In this document: piece after piece, positions 47,101 to 60,055 of the stretch | How positions within the stretch are numbered: the first letter of the stretch is position 1 | Layout: the number at the start of each line of letters is the position of its first letter | Assembly: GCA_900708905.1 (NCBI GenBank) | Contig: CAADRB010000027.1 | Span: 661,590-725,589, forward strand | Length of the DNA: 64,000 nt | From: Hymenolepis diminuta | Taxonomy: Eukaryota; Platyhelminthes; Cestoda; Cyclophyllidea; Hymenolepididae | Direction of reading: 5' to 3' | Translations under genes and position numbers: made by a program | The notes under the pieces: generated by a model | The model's database searches: none | Told to the model about the DNA's origin: nothing | The model's input: the letters and a program-made list of their open reading frames with translations, nothing else

Positions 47101-50100
47101 ATATGGAATTATTTACTTAATTAAAGAGATCAAACTTCTAGAAATTTCGAATTTGTCCGACTTTTTATATAAGCATATCATGTTTCCAAGTATTACAGTT
47201 GGATTCCTTCCCATTCACAAGGGTGAGAAAGCTCCCTGTCTACTGCAAATGAACTGTTTCCATTTTAATTTTTTACGCGTAACTTATCACCACCTTTAAG
47301 ATCCCTTTCTTAATTCACCGGGATACGATCAACATGAACGTGTTACCCTTATCTGGTGATATCAACTTTTATATCTGCTTATTTCTTAACTACATTCGAA
47401 AAGTCAGCGTCTTTTAATTTAAATTCAATATTCGGACAGTAATTAAAATAAAATGTATTTGTCAAATATATTTTGTAAACATTAGCAATTATTATACTGT
47501 ATGAATTGTTGAAGTAGACGCGCATTAGTTTAGATAAAATCACTGGAAATCATCCCGTCTATTTCCTTTTAGGCAAGATCTCATCGAGGGGTTAGTGATA
47601 AATGATTTAGCAGAAAGCCGCAGAATAGGTTCATATTCGGCGAACTAACAAAGGGAGAATTTAAATGACTCTGAAAAGGCTAAAATACGAAGCTTCAATT
47701 TGTTCTTCATGACATCCTTACGGGTCCAGACTGGTAAAACACAGCCATACATACATATATATATGTATATATATCTAAATCAAATTTGATATCTCTTTTG
47801 CGATGACGGCAGCAATAATAAAGTGAATACACGAAAAATACGACCCAATAAAATTTCAGAATTATCTCCAGACTCTCTGGGTGGGCTCGCAAATCAGACA
47901 GTTATTAAAGCCAAATACTTTAATTTATTCGTAATCCAATCACTTTAGGTAAATTTGTTAGTATTAATTAATTTGGATTTTCTTTTTTTTGTCATCCACG
48001 GTAATACAAAAATTTCTTGCAAGTTTTCATCAGGAGATGTGAAATGGCAAATTAGCTCATTAAGAGATGAGATATATTATGAAGTCAAGTTGTCAGGAAT
48101 ATTTCTTTCCCTGGAAATTGGAATCACTGAGCTGTTTGTTATTCTACTAGGAGTGCGATTTAATTTACAATATCCAAATGTTCCAGAAATCAATTTTCAC
48201 AATCTGATCCCTGGGTTTCCGGGTTGGCTCATGCCCATTATATTCATTTTTTTAAATATACTAATATATTTGGCAAATTTATTTAACTTGATGATTTATC
48301 ATGCCAATTTAATGCTGACAGACGGGGAGAGATTAATTTATACGCAGTTCCTGACAAAAGGGCCAACTGCTCATTACCTCATACAAAGTTTCTAGAAATA
48401 AACTTTAATTGGAGCAAACCCATTAGCGAACTCGAACTACAAAACCAATAAAGATAGACAGAAGCATTTCTATTTACTGATAGGCAAGATTCTGTTTTGT
48501 TCACCCGAATAAAGTTTTCCACAAGCCTATGAAATCGGAAAACTTCCTGCCAAGCTCAAATGAGCTTCATACTTTGAATTTCTCACGCGTAATTTATTGA
48601 AAGGTTTTTTGTTGGGGAATTTACTTCCGATAGGTATAAATTTAACAAAAATGATATTCCTACATGTCCTCCTATCAAACCTCTTCTTAGGTGGGCTTGA
48701 AGAGTCAAAATTAGCTTAAACAATCCTGCTACTCAGATGGCTATTAAAATGGGATTTTTTGTCGATCAACCCCAGGCGAACGTTTATGATCCCTATGATT
48801 AGTTTGATTTACCAGACTTATTGGCGTAATTAACTGAAATAGATGAGCACCTGACGATATCAGATAGACAAAAATAAGCTTTTCTTCTTTTCTCTGCTGT
48901 GTCTAGAACTAGATTTAGTCGATAGAAAACTGATATGATCTGCATTATTTATAAATTTTCTCTGTGCCATTTTACCTGTCAGCAAAATTGAACACGTGAT
49001 GCTGATACCCATTCCTTCAAATTTGACAATTCTGAATGTATCCTAGAATGAAAACAAAAAATTATATTCAAATCTACTGCCTCAGCAGTCTTTCAATTAA
49101 GATCCAGTCAAACTTAATGACCTTGGGTCTCTCGAACTGAAAATTTATTATCAATGAAGTGGTAAAGACAATGGATTAATATTCAAACTGAACTTACTGC
49201 TTTTCAAGTTCAAAATAGTCAAATTTTGGGTTATTTCCTCTCTCTTCTGTGCAAAAATGATAGCTTACTGCACCTTTTCCACCTTGTAAGTCTAGAAGAC
49301 AATTTTGTTCGGATAAACTGAACAATCGCAGCCAAAATTCGTATTAATTAAATTACATTTGTTCTCTAGAATAAATTAGCAGACACCAATTCCTGCCTTT
49401 CTAAAGCGTATCTTAATTGTACGCTGATTGATGGATGAATGATAAACATACTGAGTAGAAATGTTAAAACAGATTCTTATCGGAGAAATTAATTTTTCTT
49501 CAAATTAGGATGTAGGAAACTCTAAGGATATAAGAGTTTCAAAAATTAATTTCAAGTGAAATGCTAGAGTGAAAATAAATAATTTTATTACATATGTTTT
49601 ATTACTTCACATACATTAGGAAAATAACTTTAGAAAACATGTTTCTCCGATTTGAGATTGGACTAGCTTGGTATTTTCCAGACACAAACGCCATAAATTC
49701 GGTGTTTTCAAAAGATTTTGACTTTTGGAAGTCAAACCAAAAGGATGTAAACAGATACATTAAAGGCGATTATTTTTCTGCGTCACAGAGGTAAGAATTC
49801 AAGGTCACCAGATTTAAATAATTTTAAGCATAAAGACGAATGAATATAACTGGAAGCTCAAAATTTTAAATTCCAAGCTTGTTGATAGAAAATGTTTGCA
49901 AATTTTTATCTCGGACCGATAAGTTACATTTTTGGGTCTCTTCAATAGAGAACTTGCTTTCCGCTATCCATATTTTGACGCTCACGACACTGAAAGGATT
50001 CTTTTACCGATTGATATCGAACTCGCGATGTCCTAATTTGCGGACAAATAATCTTAGAATTACTCTACCAATACCAATAGATAATTTAGTGTCAGTTCGA

Positions 50101-53100
50101 GTCGAGGTCGAGATTGATCGCTAACAAAATGTGATTTCCGACCGGCAGTACATTTTCTAGATAGATTTGGCATACTACTTTATTTACATGTCCAGAGTTG
50201 AAAAATTTCAACACGTGATGCATTGAGACTGCACTGAAGTAGACCAGGTGTTTTAGTGTCTGGGTGTCAAAAACTTAGTCTCCAAATGATGTATCTTTTC
50301 AAAATCTTAAATCTCATATTCTTTATAAGTTGCTTTTCAACAAATGCAAGTACTTTATAACACTGAGATAAGAACAGTGTGAAAGGTACAACACTGGATA
50401 TCTTAATTATTTACCTGAATACTTTTGTAACCTAACAGGCAAATTATTAATAGTTGTAAATTGAAAATTTTTGATTAATTGTTATTACTACTTAGAATTA
50501 GATATTTATTAGTGATGTCTCCAACAAAATTTACAAGATAATTTTCAAGAAGTTGTATGATTGAAATGGGACCAATAAATTTGTATTTATATTAAACTAT
50601 ACTCGAAAATGTTAATAGGAATATTTAATTGCAATTATAATAATTGGAGATAGAAGGTTTCTTAAATGAAATAATACATAACTATGAAACGCTTTTTGAT
50701 TTCATGAAGTGTTTCTCATGATAGATGCTGAAGACGCCATCTTTGAACCTGTTTGAATTAATGAAATGTGATCGCTGATTGGATAGAAGCTTTGCGAGAT
50801 GAGTTAATCTGAAATAAATTCTTATAGTTCCGTTCTACTGATTTTAAAAACGGTGAAGATACTTGTAAATAATAAAATAAACGCTATAAAATAATATTAA
50901 AAAAGAGATGATATTTTTTAAATTAGAATATGTAATATTAAAGAGAAAAAGTCCTGGAGCTATGAAATCTTCAACTCTTTGAATTGTCAAAATAATACAA
51001 AATCTGTTTAAAAAAGAGGAAAACATAGGATACAGTCACTCAAAATGATAACTTGAGTAGATCATATTTGAAGACACATATCAACATCAAAATACAAAAC
51101 TCAACTTTACACTTTCGTGAAACAGTTAGCAGTGCATACAAAGAGAGAGCAAATTTAAACGGTTCAGAATACTTCTTGAATTAAGGTATTCAGTTTCTGG
51201 CAAAGATGCCATCCATAGGTCCTTAAATTAGAATTGTCTGTAGAAAACCCCATTGTTTTTCAGATAAGCCTCACAATGTAATATGATAACCCATCCCAAA
51301 GGAGAAAATATGTTCTAATCTTGAACAGAAATAATAAGAAAGCATTAATCATGAATAAATAGCGAGTATTTATTCATTTATTCAAAAAGTGGTAGAATAT
51401 AAACTAGTTCCTTAACACAACAAATGCGTTTGACAGGACTTCTCGATACAATTTGAAGTGAAATAGATGAGGGTATTAAAATTTCCTCCAAAATTCTCTA
51501 TCAAGTTAGTGCTGAGGCAGCGATATTCAAATCGAGTGATTAGAAATTTTTTGAAGATTGTAAAGTCAACAAACCAGGAATTTAAAGTTAATTTAATGTA
51601 TTTAATCCATTTGATCCACAGAAAACAATCTGTTTATGTTCTTATTGCAAATACGATTTGAAGATAAAGAAGTACAGCTTTATATATGACGGTTACCAAA
51701 TGAGAAGGAAGGTATAATATGAAGATGTCTTTCTTGAAAATTGAGGGTACCTCTGGATCTTCAGTCGCAATTTGCGTCTCTTTGTCTTTAATGTGTTCAG
51801 GATACGTGAGAAGTTCATTTCTATTGCAGAATAGTTTTTAAAACCATTGGGTATAATTGGACTAATTTTCATGAATGAAAATGTGATTTTGTTTGTAATC
51901 TCATGGTCATGTACTTCAAAATCCAGCTCAAAGTTGCCTATTGCCAGAAGAAAGCTAACATCCGACTTTAAAGAATGGGCGGTTGCATCACTCCCATCTT
52001 CATTTTAGAAGAGCGCTTAGCTGGTATAAGCTAGTGCTTACTAACAAAAACTAGATATGCTCATTGATCTTCTCCTGCCTTGTGACGGCTCAGTTCATTG
52101 TAAAATATTCATTCGAATTTTGGATGAAAAAAGGAGAGAAAGAACGAATTTCCTGATCAATTCCCATTTTTCCTTTTCTATTTAAAGCAAACAATCTTTA
52201 AAAGTGAACACATTAGAGTTGTCAACTTCCCTCATTTTGCAATATAATGAAATTATAATCATTACTCATTCCTAGATTCTGTAGAACTCCAGAGGTAAAG
52301 AGCACAGTAAATTACATTCCAGAACAGGCTACAGGATTTGGCTTGATGGGTACATACAATTTCGATAACGACTGGCAGATGTTCAAAAGGTGTACAAGAG
52401 GTAATTCCAAATTATACTCGATTCGAACTAATCAAAATCTCCTCCTTTGTCCGAAAAAATCAAGAAATATTTTGCTGGCTAATCCATGAAATATTTTTTT
52501 TGTCTTTTGAAATGCTCAGTGAGGGAAAAAGTAACTTCAATTCGGGGTGTGAATAGACGAAATAGATAAGAATTTACCAGATAGACGTTTTAGATCACAT
52601 TAACTCTTCCCGGGGTAGTGTTTAAGGCCACAATCAATCAAAATAAGAATAGTGAAAGGAGATATATTTAAGCATTTATAATGTTCATGAGGCGACATCT
52701 AAAGTCATATAACTCATAACTCATAAAAAAGCTAGAAAACAAATAAACTGTTTGAAAAGGAGTAAAAAGTGACTGCTTGACACTTACTCAAAATGATGAG
52801 TAATTGGACAGATCAAGATTAGAAAACAAAAGTCCATCTTCTGGTGATAGACCACAACTTTTAATGTATTTTGTCCATTAATTTGCATCAGCTACATAGA
52901 TAACAACTCCAGAGGCTCATAACCTGATGTTTTTTGACCCAGGGTGTCTAAATCAAGTCTTCTGACTGCTTTACAGAAGATGACTACATTCAGCCAATAA
53001 TTAACCTCTATTAAGGAAATATAAATACCCTAAATCGAAATTTGTATTGCGATGTAAAATGACTCATTCTTACTTTTCTTTATTTATTCACTTTCATTAA

Positions 53101-55296
53101 GTCATTTGTGGGGAATTAATTATCAACAAGCTCGAAAGCATGAAATAATATCGGCTGGATTGCAGGTTATTTGAATTCTACCCAAGTTAAAGTAAAAGAT
53201 ACCAATAAAACTTGAGATTGATTACTTATTTTTAATTCCTATTAAATATTCCCCCGAAACAACAACAATAAAAAGCAAATACCGCTTGAAGAAGTATAAT
53301 TAAGTGAGGTTAATGTAAACTGTAATCGGTTAAATGAGCAGAGTGATTTAACAACGTCTAATTGACAATCGAGATGGTTATTTCGATGGGGATAATAAAT
53401 CTTGAAAGGATCAATTTGTTTAGCTTTCCACTTCATTAAATTGTCTTTTCAAAATATCCTCGAACAAAGTTATGCGTGCATGAGTTAGAGTTCAAACATT
53501 TCCACTGATCTTGGGTAAATTCGCTGTGTTTGAATTAACTTGACTCCTTTAAAGTAAATTTTATTTTATTCTCTTATAAGTGCGACTAGAACAATGTACA
53601 AAATAGAGCGAGGAATCTGCACACTCCAAGTCTTTTCAGTAGTATGGGTAGAACAATTTTTAATTAAACATCTTTTTGCCCATCTCGAAAAAGAGTCATA
53701 ATCATTTGTCTTCAAGGATCCGAATTTTAAATTTCATATTGGTTGTATATTTTTGAAATTTTGAAAGAATTTCAATTAGATATGCGTGGGGATATATTTG
53801 GAATGAATTCTACGGATTGCAAAAAGATGGAGCATAAGATTGCAGAAGCTTCAAAGATATGCTCATTAAAAAAATGAAAAGCCATTGAATAACAACTGTA
53901 ATTATGTAAATAAAGATGTCTGGAAATTTATTAAAAATCTAGGGTCCTGAATTCTGTAAAAAATTAATGACAAACCTCCCAAAATGCCAGAGATAAAACA
54001 CAGTCTGTGTGCTTGATACTTCACCGAAATCACTCAAACTTATAAAGTGAGTAGATTCAAATTAATAATATCCAAGTCTAATAAGTTTCAAAATATTCGC
54101 CCATTCTCATGAAATATGTTATGTCCCTCAAACAGGTATTAAGTAGTATGTTAATTTTTGTTACAACCAATCTTCCGGTTTATGTGCACGGTGAGTAACT
54201 AAATCGGATTATTCGACTTTCTCTAACTCTAGAAATACCGAAATCTCGCAGCATAGAGGAATTTCAATCGCGTATGTATATACTTTTTTTTTCTTAGAGA
54301 GAAGGTAAATTCGGAGCCTTGATGTGAGTCGAAGGGAGAAATAGAAAAAGAGCACTTTAGCGTGCGAAAATATGTTAAAATTTTATCTTAGCAGCAACTA
54401 CATCAATACACTTGAATTATAGAAAATTAAAATTCTTCCTCTTGCAGTGTCAAAGATCTCCAGTACATTGTCAAGAATTTTGTCATGTACCATTAATTAT
54501 AAATGTCTCCTTTAAGTATCAAGCTAAATTAAACATTAAGTAAATAAACAATCTTTTGATCACATGCAGTGGAAATAATTAGGAATTTATTATTTGGGTG
54601 TGCCATTTTGCTAAATTTAAATAGACTTTTGAGAGAGTTCATTGGAAAGTAAAGATTGGTCTATCATTTCATATTTGACTTGGAAATATAATCGAATACT
54701 GATTTATTTTACAATATTATTTTTCATTAGAGAAAATAGGCTTACTTGAAATTTAAATTAAGTAAAAAATAATTAAAAAAAATAGATAATATCCGTAGAT
54801 TATAGGGGCTAATGGCTCCTTCTTCACCACTTCCACCACTGAATCTTTTAAACTGGATCACTTCGATTATATGCTTTCTTCTGTAGTTAGAGGAAGTTGA
54901 ACTGGACGTGGCTAAACGAATGCAAATTAATACAACCAGTTGAATAGAACTCTGAGCTTCAAACAAATCTAGTGAATGAGGATTTTAAGAGCAGAGCCCC
55001 ATGTAACATTTTACATTTCGGGACCGAAATCTCCCTTTCTTCTACCAACACTTTCCCTGTCCAACAAGTATCTTAGGTACAACATTGAAGTTAAATGAAT
55101 TAAAGATAAAATACAATTATCAAATAATTACCTAGCGCCATTGAGAGAATGATGGTAGCGTGTACCTCGTTTTTTGCGAATCCAAGAGCAAGGAAGAAAA
55201 TTCCCTTGAGACCAAATCCAATTCCTGAGAAGATTTTACGTATTGTGGTGCATGACAGTGGCGTTTTTAATTTAATAATATCCGCTAGGAAGCCAC
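38120..55296 (-). CDS. SLC17-family organic anion / vesicular glutamate-type transporter, C-terminal half (three exons)
   Basis: SLC17 proteins are major-facilitator carriers of glutamate, sialic acid, nucleotides or phosphate in vesicle or plasma membranes. Exons (minus): 55296-55132, 44320-44213, 38430-38120; each junction preserves frame (G|GT, G|GA, G|GA). The joined reading has GGFLADIIKLKTP, TTIRKIFSGIGFGLKGIFFL, MALGVSGLAVAGYAVSVIEL, APKFAGLIMGFANSISTLTG and ILSTVIATVVVHYLSTGVEA followed by GWIIAMSLAAGSQFFAAIFF and LIFASSQEQEWA, the signature order of transmembrane segments 8-12 and the terminal EQ.W motif. The tail after EQEWA is Gly/Ser/Gln-rich and ends NIEENYR. Introns are 10811 and 5782 nt. 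Upstream exons (segments 1-7) should lie beyond 55296; I could not find them before 64000. Substrate class within SLC17 cannot be told from this half. Confidence 0.88.
40180..40310 (+). repeat. Repeat E, copy 1
   Basis: GTCGTGTTTG, AGTGCAATATCTTGGGAAAT, CTAAGAGCCG, GTATCCTACAGAGAAGAGC and GATTATAGCAG recur in order at 40915-41045. Confidence 0.7.
40915..41045 (+). repeat. Repeat E, copy 2
   Basis: GTCGTATTTG, AGTGCAACATCTTAGAGAAT, CTAAGAATCAG, GTATCTTACAGAGGAGAGC and GATTATAGTAA match copy 1, in the same orientation about 730 nt away. Both sit in the same intron. Confidence 0.7.
45715..45795 (-). repeat. Dispersed repeat C, inverted fragment
   Basis: On the minus strand: CAGTCCATTAAAGGGAAGAT, ACATTAGAACC, GAGAAACTCGCATTGTCCTG, matching the left part of repeat C at 9235. 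Confidence 0.6.
47955..48395 (+). CDS. Doubtful ORF with two hydrophobic stretches
   Basis: A 146-codon frame longer than expected by chance in such AT-rich DNA, followed directly by AATAAA after the TAG. Hydrophobic stretches are LSGIFLSLEIGITELFVILL and WLMPIIFIFLNILIYLANLF; between them runs FNLQYPNVPEINFHNLIPGF. A possible acceptor (TTTTCATCAG, 48023-48032) lies within the ORF. No family recognised. It sits antisense inside the SLC17 intron and may be a fragment of a mobile or duplicated gene, or chance. Confidence 0.25.
   Translation: MLVLINLDFLFFVIHGNTKISCKFSSGDVKWQISSLRDEIYYEVKLSGIFLSLEIGITELFVILLGVRFNLQYPNVPEINFHNLIPGFPGWLMPIIFIFLNILIYLANLFNLMIYHANLMLTDGERLIYTQFLTKGPTAHYLIQSF
51700..52050 (+). 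repeat. Dispersed repeat D, copy 2
   Basis: Matches 24545-24880 throughout: ATAATATGAAGATGTC, ACCTCTGGATCTTCAG, GAAGTTCATTTCT, GTAATCTCATGG, AAAGAATGGGCGGTTGCATC, ACTCCCATCTTCATTT and GGTATAAGCTAG. Confidence 0.75.
52285..52400 (+). other. Candidate internal exon (plus strand)
   Basis: An open stretch flanked by TTCTGTAG and GTAATTCC, GC-richer than surroundings, reading TPEVKSTVNYIPEQATGFGL then MGTYNFDNDWQMFKRCTR. An earlier ORF ending in a GTAAG donor (49594-49789, ..KGDYFSASQR) has a compatible split Arg codon (AG|A). I recognise no family, so this may be a nested gene or a pseudogene fragment. Confidence 0.25.
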
Positions 55297-58200
55297 CTGT
55301 CAATTCAAACAAAAAGGACGATGAATTAGGTTGCTGGACAACAAAGAGGATATAAATAGTTTTATTTGCGGTTCTGCCTCATTTATCCTACCTTTCATAT
55401 ATGGATACTTGTCGAAATTTCAAACACTGAGACGAAAATCCTGCTTGTCTTAAATTATTAAATCAAAAAATTATAACAAGCATTAATAAACTTTCTGTTC
55501 GGGCAGAAGTTCAGTTAAACAAACAATATATTCAATTAGAACAGAACAGAGCCTCCAATTTTATTTGCCGTCGCTTTCATTTTACCAGTTCATTTTAGTA
55601 TTCTCTCTTTAAAAAATATTTTTATACTGTAGTAATATATTGTGACATTAGAGGAGTTCTAAATCTTGATACATTTTGCTTCCGCTTTACTTTTTTTAAA
55701 AATGTCAATTGGTGTTTAAGTGCATTCAGTTCCATCAAAATTTGAAAGGCTGTTTTGACACATTCAGTGATTGTAGTAAAATTCAATAAAGTCCACTTGT
55801 TTTTCACTGATTTGACAATACATTATAAATTTTTCCACCTCTTATTATAAATGTTCAATTAAAATTTTTCTCAATCCATTTGTGTCTAAAAATGGATAAT
55901 TAAATTAAAATAACAAAATTTCTGAAACAAAACTCATTGAAACTCAAAATTATGTAAAAAACAATTTTTTATTTTCTACTTTTATCAATTACATTCAAAA
56001 TTTCAATTTCCGATCATAAACTTGACTATCTAAGCAGGTCAGTCGGTAACTAGGGGCCCAAGGTGGCGGACTCTGATAGTTCGAAGGCTCACTTAGGAAA
56101 GTATCTTCAAATACTCATTTTGGGTAGAGAGCGGATATGAGTTCATAATTTAGTTTAAATTTTTAATTCTCGAAATTCAGCAGACTATCCATATTGAGGA
56201 AAAGTAACATTAAAAAAATCAGGTCTCTTTCGACAACTTGACTTTACTTTCACTATATCACAACTTCCCCCCTCCCTATTGAACTATTTTGATGTTTAGC
56301 TATTTTTATCGCGATTATAAATAGAGTATTTATGTTAATAAATGATTAATAAAAATCATGAAGACATTAAAAGTTATATTTGGAAGTAATGCATTATTCT
56401 AATGAAAAGCATCAATCTATCTTTAATTATTTCGAAATAGACCATTTACAAAAGTTATTTGCCATATGGACTACTTAAGATAAATTTACCTAGAAATTAA
56501 GTCAGTGATTTACTCAAAATTAACTTTATCAAAAGAGAAATTTCAACCTGTTTGTATGAAAAAAGTAGCTCAACTCATCCAAGAAAGACCGAGCGATTAA
56601 GAAGAAACCAAATTAATTGAACGTTGAGATCAGATAAAAATGGAGATGATTTAAAAATGTGATTTTGGCTAATTAAGTTATATTGGCATTTAATAAGTAT
56701 AATCAATCATTATTATGACCCACAGGAATCTAGAAAATTTTACAATTTTTCATTGAGGTGAAGCAACCGAAATGAGATAAGCAAAGTCTACTAAGAGACG
56801 AGGGAAGGGAATCGTAAAAGTAGTTTCAAAAGAGTTACTCCGCTAAATTTTCGATTTCGTGTTTGAAAAATACAAACTCAATTCACTGCTTTACATTCCA
56901 AAATTCAACTATCACAAATACTGATCATAAATCATGTCAACAGTTTCCAGTGCTAATTGACTGGGTTTTTATGGTGGTTAGTCTTGCCACTCCAGTTCAT
57001 TTCTTCTTTGGAAGGCTGATAAAACACCCTTATCTTAAACGATCTTAAAGTTTACGCAAAGTTAACTTAGCAGAGATCAATCGGGGTAAACTCATTTTTG
57101 ATCATTATCTAATGGTCTGTGAATAAAAAAATATTCAGTAGTTAGGTTTTTTTGCGCTCGATTTAAATTAAACCATGCCAGAAAATTAGATTAACGTTAA
57201 TGAAATAAGCAGGGCTAAATTAAGGTTTGACAGGTAAAACTATGCGAGGCTTCAAAAATGACTTTGACAACTTTCTCTGATAACTAAAATGGGAAGATTT
57301 CCTCGGTTTTAAATTTATTGACATAAGATTTCGAACTCCTCGAACAAACAGATAATTATAGACTTACTGATCATTTCGAATGTATTTTTATTTCTTAAAA
57401 ATTAAAAATCTGGATTTAATTTCAGAATCTTTATTAAATTTAAATCTATTTTTGGAATTTTAAATATGTAACAGGTTTTTCTTTGTAGATATTTACTATC
57501 TGCTCTACTTTAATTAAATTTAAATAGTTAGCAAATGTTTTCCCTGTTCAAAACTTTCTCCACAAGCTAAATAGGAATTAGCTGACAATTAGAGACAGAA
57601 AATAATATTATAAATACTATTAAAATAAGAAATTAAACAGTTAATAATTGGGAGAAAAGTCGGGTTTAAAGAGTGAAGTAAATTTGGCTCCGACTGTCTA
57701 AAACAATTGCAAAATCGGGTAATCTCCTTTATGTTCGTAATACTAAAAAATAATTAATTGAAAAATTAATAAGAGTTGATTAGATAGATACAGAGATTTT
57801 AAAAGAATTAAATAATTTATTGGTTGACCAATAAAAGTTAGTTTGCAAAAATGTAAATAATGATGGTGAACTCGGGCAATTTTTGATATGCTCAAAACTG
57901 GATAAATAATTTTAAAAATTCCCTATTTAACCTAATAATTTTTTCAAAGTGAAAAGCAATCACAAAGAAAATTTTCAATTGATTTTTTATATTTTATTGG
58001 GATTAATATATGTATTTCCTCATTAATATAATGAGCGAGAATTAAAATAGGTTAAACAGGTCAGATTCAGTGAATGAGTAGAAGATATATGCTTCTGCAA
58101 ACGTACTTGGAGAATTTTGAGGAGATGAGATTTGATTAGAAATTTATTCACAAAAATTTGAAAAATTTAAATTTTTTCACTTTCACAATTGTGCTCTAAA

Positions 58201-58799
58201 GCAAAATATTAATTTTAATTTTGTTTTAGTTCTATAAATGCAGTTGAGGAGGTAATAAAAGCCATTAATTCTCTAGCTCATTTAAAGGCAGACAAATGTT
58301 GCTTGAGATTTCTTCAAGAAGGAACTTGTCTTCAAATCCAGATGATGTAAATTTCTTTAACTTTTAAAATCCAGGTAGCAGATTACTCTCGTCTTTAAGC
58401 GCCCTTGAGAAAGTCCTAGCCAATGCGGGACTTTTGTTTTTAGCCGAACATTTCGAATAATTCAGGTAGTTATATGAAGCATGTACCGGATGCTGCAATG
58501 TAACTGGTCTGCTTCAGATCTAAGATTTTCTCAAATGAATTTATCAACAAGTGATGATTGATTTATAAAATGCACCGCAAATGGGATTACTTAGCGTACT
58601 TATTAAATAAATTGAAAGGCATCATTATCCACATTTATACAAATGCTGGTAATTTCTAATTGTAGTAAGTGAGCGACATCAAATAACATTAAATCCAACA
58701 ATTGGAGAGCGACGTCGAGGTATCAAAGAGTTTTCATTCGATTTGTGGAATTGGGTTATATAATATTTACAAAATGAATAGTTCATGTTCCAACATTGA

Positions 58800-58870
58800 A
58801 ATTTTGCGATTCGTCCTCCGGATTGTCTACGATGTTCGGCGGTTGTTGACCTGTCGGTCCTGTTGCTTCA
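58800..58870 (+). repeat. Repeat F, copy 1
   Basis: GATTCGTCCTCCGGATT followed by TGTCTAC and TTGACCTGT; GAATCGTCCTCCGGATT with TGTCTACATT and GACCGCTTT recurs at 59945-60055. Short and diverged. Confidence 0.4.
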
Positions 58871-59944
58871 GTTAAAGATATATTCATATTAGATCATAGT
58901 TAAATCATTTGTTATTTCATTAAAAATTTCTCACAACTAATTTTTTTGAAACTGTGGAAAACTTTGAGATTTTATAAATATTATTAATCACGAACTTAGA
59001 TTTTTACAAAACGTTACATTGCCGTCTTTCTTTAAAGTCCACTTTCTGGTGTAAGAGGGAATATAAAATTACTACATTTTCGAATCTAACGGCAGGAGGT
59101 TAATTAAGTCTTTTTCAGAAAAGAAAATTATTCATTAATTTCTAGCAATTTTCTCAAGCTCTTTGAGGTAGGTTCCATTAGCGATCTACACTCAAGCAGA
59201 GTAAATCTAACCTCACCGTTGGAGAGCAATTAGAGAATGCCTTTAAATTTCGTCAAAAATCTTGAGAAAGATAAACAAGAATCAATGATAGGAAAAGGTA
59301 AATCTTGTAAATAGAGGTAAGAGAAATTAAAAAATTATATTTTCCTTCATTATATAATTACAGCGAACTTTAAATTTAAGCAAAATTGGCTCATTTAAAC
59401 TTTTTTCAATACAAAAAAGTTATCAAATTTTTCTCGAAAAGATTAAATATCCTCCGTGTTCTCAAATGAATTAAGAAGTACGTGGTTCAAAAAGTGATTA
59501 AAGTGTAAACCCTTGTTCATTAAAAAGGTTAACAAACATAATTTCCGATTATTAATTAGTCAGCGTCCAAGATACTCTTTAATCGAATATAGAGTATCAA
59601 AATATCAGAAAATGATCTCCAGGACAAAACGCCCAAAATTACTACTAGGCTTCAGGAATATCTTTACTTTGTAAGACTAATACTTTCGAATTTCATTCTC
59701 CAACAGCTCCTGTTCGAATAAACGAGCTCTTGTTCAACTCATATCTTTAACTTGGACGTTATTAATACTAAGCACAGGAATAAAAACCATTAAAAAATTT
59801 TTAATTGCGATAAGTAATTGAAATCATTTTTTAGAAAATCCAATAAGTGATAGCTAAAGGAGAGAATAAAAAATATGCTGATAGTAACATTTGCTTATGA
59901 ATTCTTATTAAAGCCATTTGCTATTTGGGTAATTTATGTTCAAA

Positions 59945-60055
59945 ATTCAAATTTCATGAATCGTCCTCCGGATTTCAACAACTGTTTGTCTACATTAATT
60001 AATTCTTACTGACCGCTTTTTTGATCATGTGTTGATCTTGTAACTTCAATTCACT
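59945..60055 (+). repeat. Repeat F, copy 2
   Basis: See the copy at 58800; the shared core is ATTCGTCCTCCGGATT-like plus a downstream GTTGATCTTGTAACTTCAAT stretch comparable to TCCTGTTGCTTCAGT. Confidence 0.4.

Larger units (their letters stand above)
44321..55131 (-). other. Giant intron of the SLC17-type gene (10811 nt)
   Basis: Donor GTAATTATT at 55131, acceptor TTTTAATTCAG at 44321. It contains an inverted repeat C fragment (45715-45795), a repeat D copy (51700-52050), an ORF at 47955-48395 (+) and a candidate exon at 52285-52400 (+), plus AT microsatellites near 47750. Otherwise low-complexity AT-rich sequence. Confidence 0.7.
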
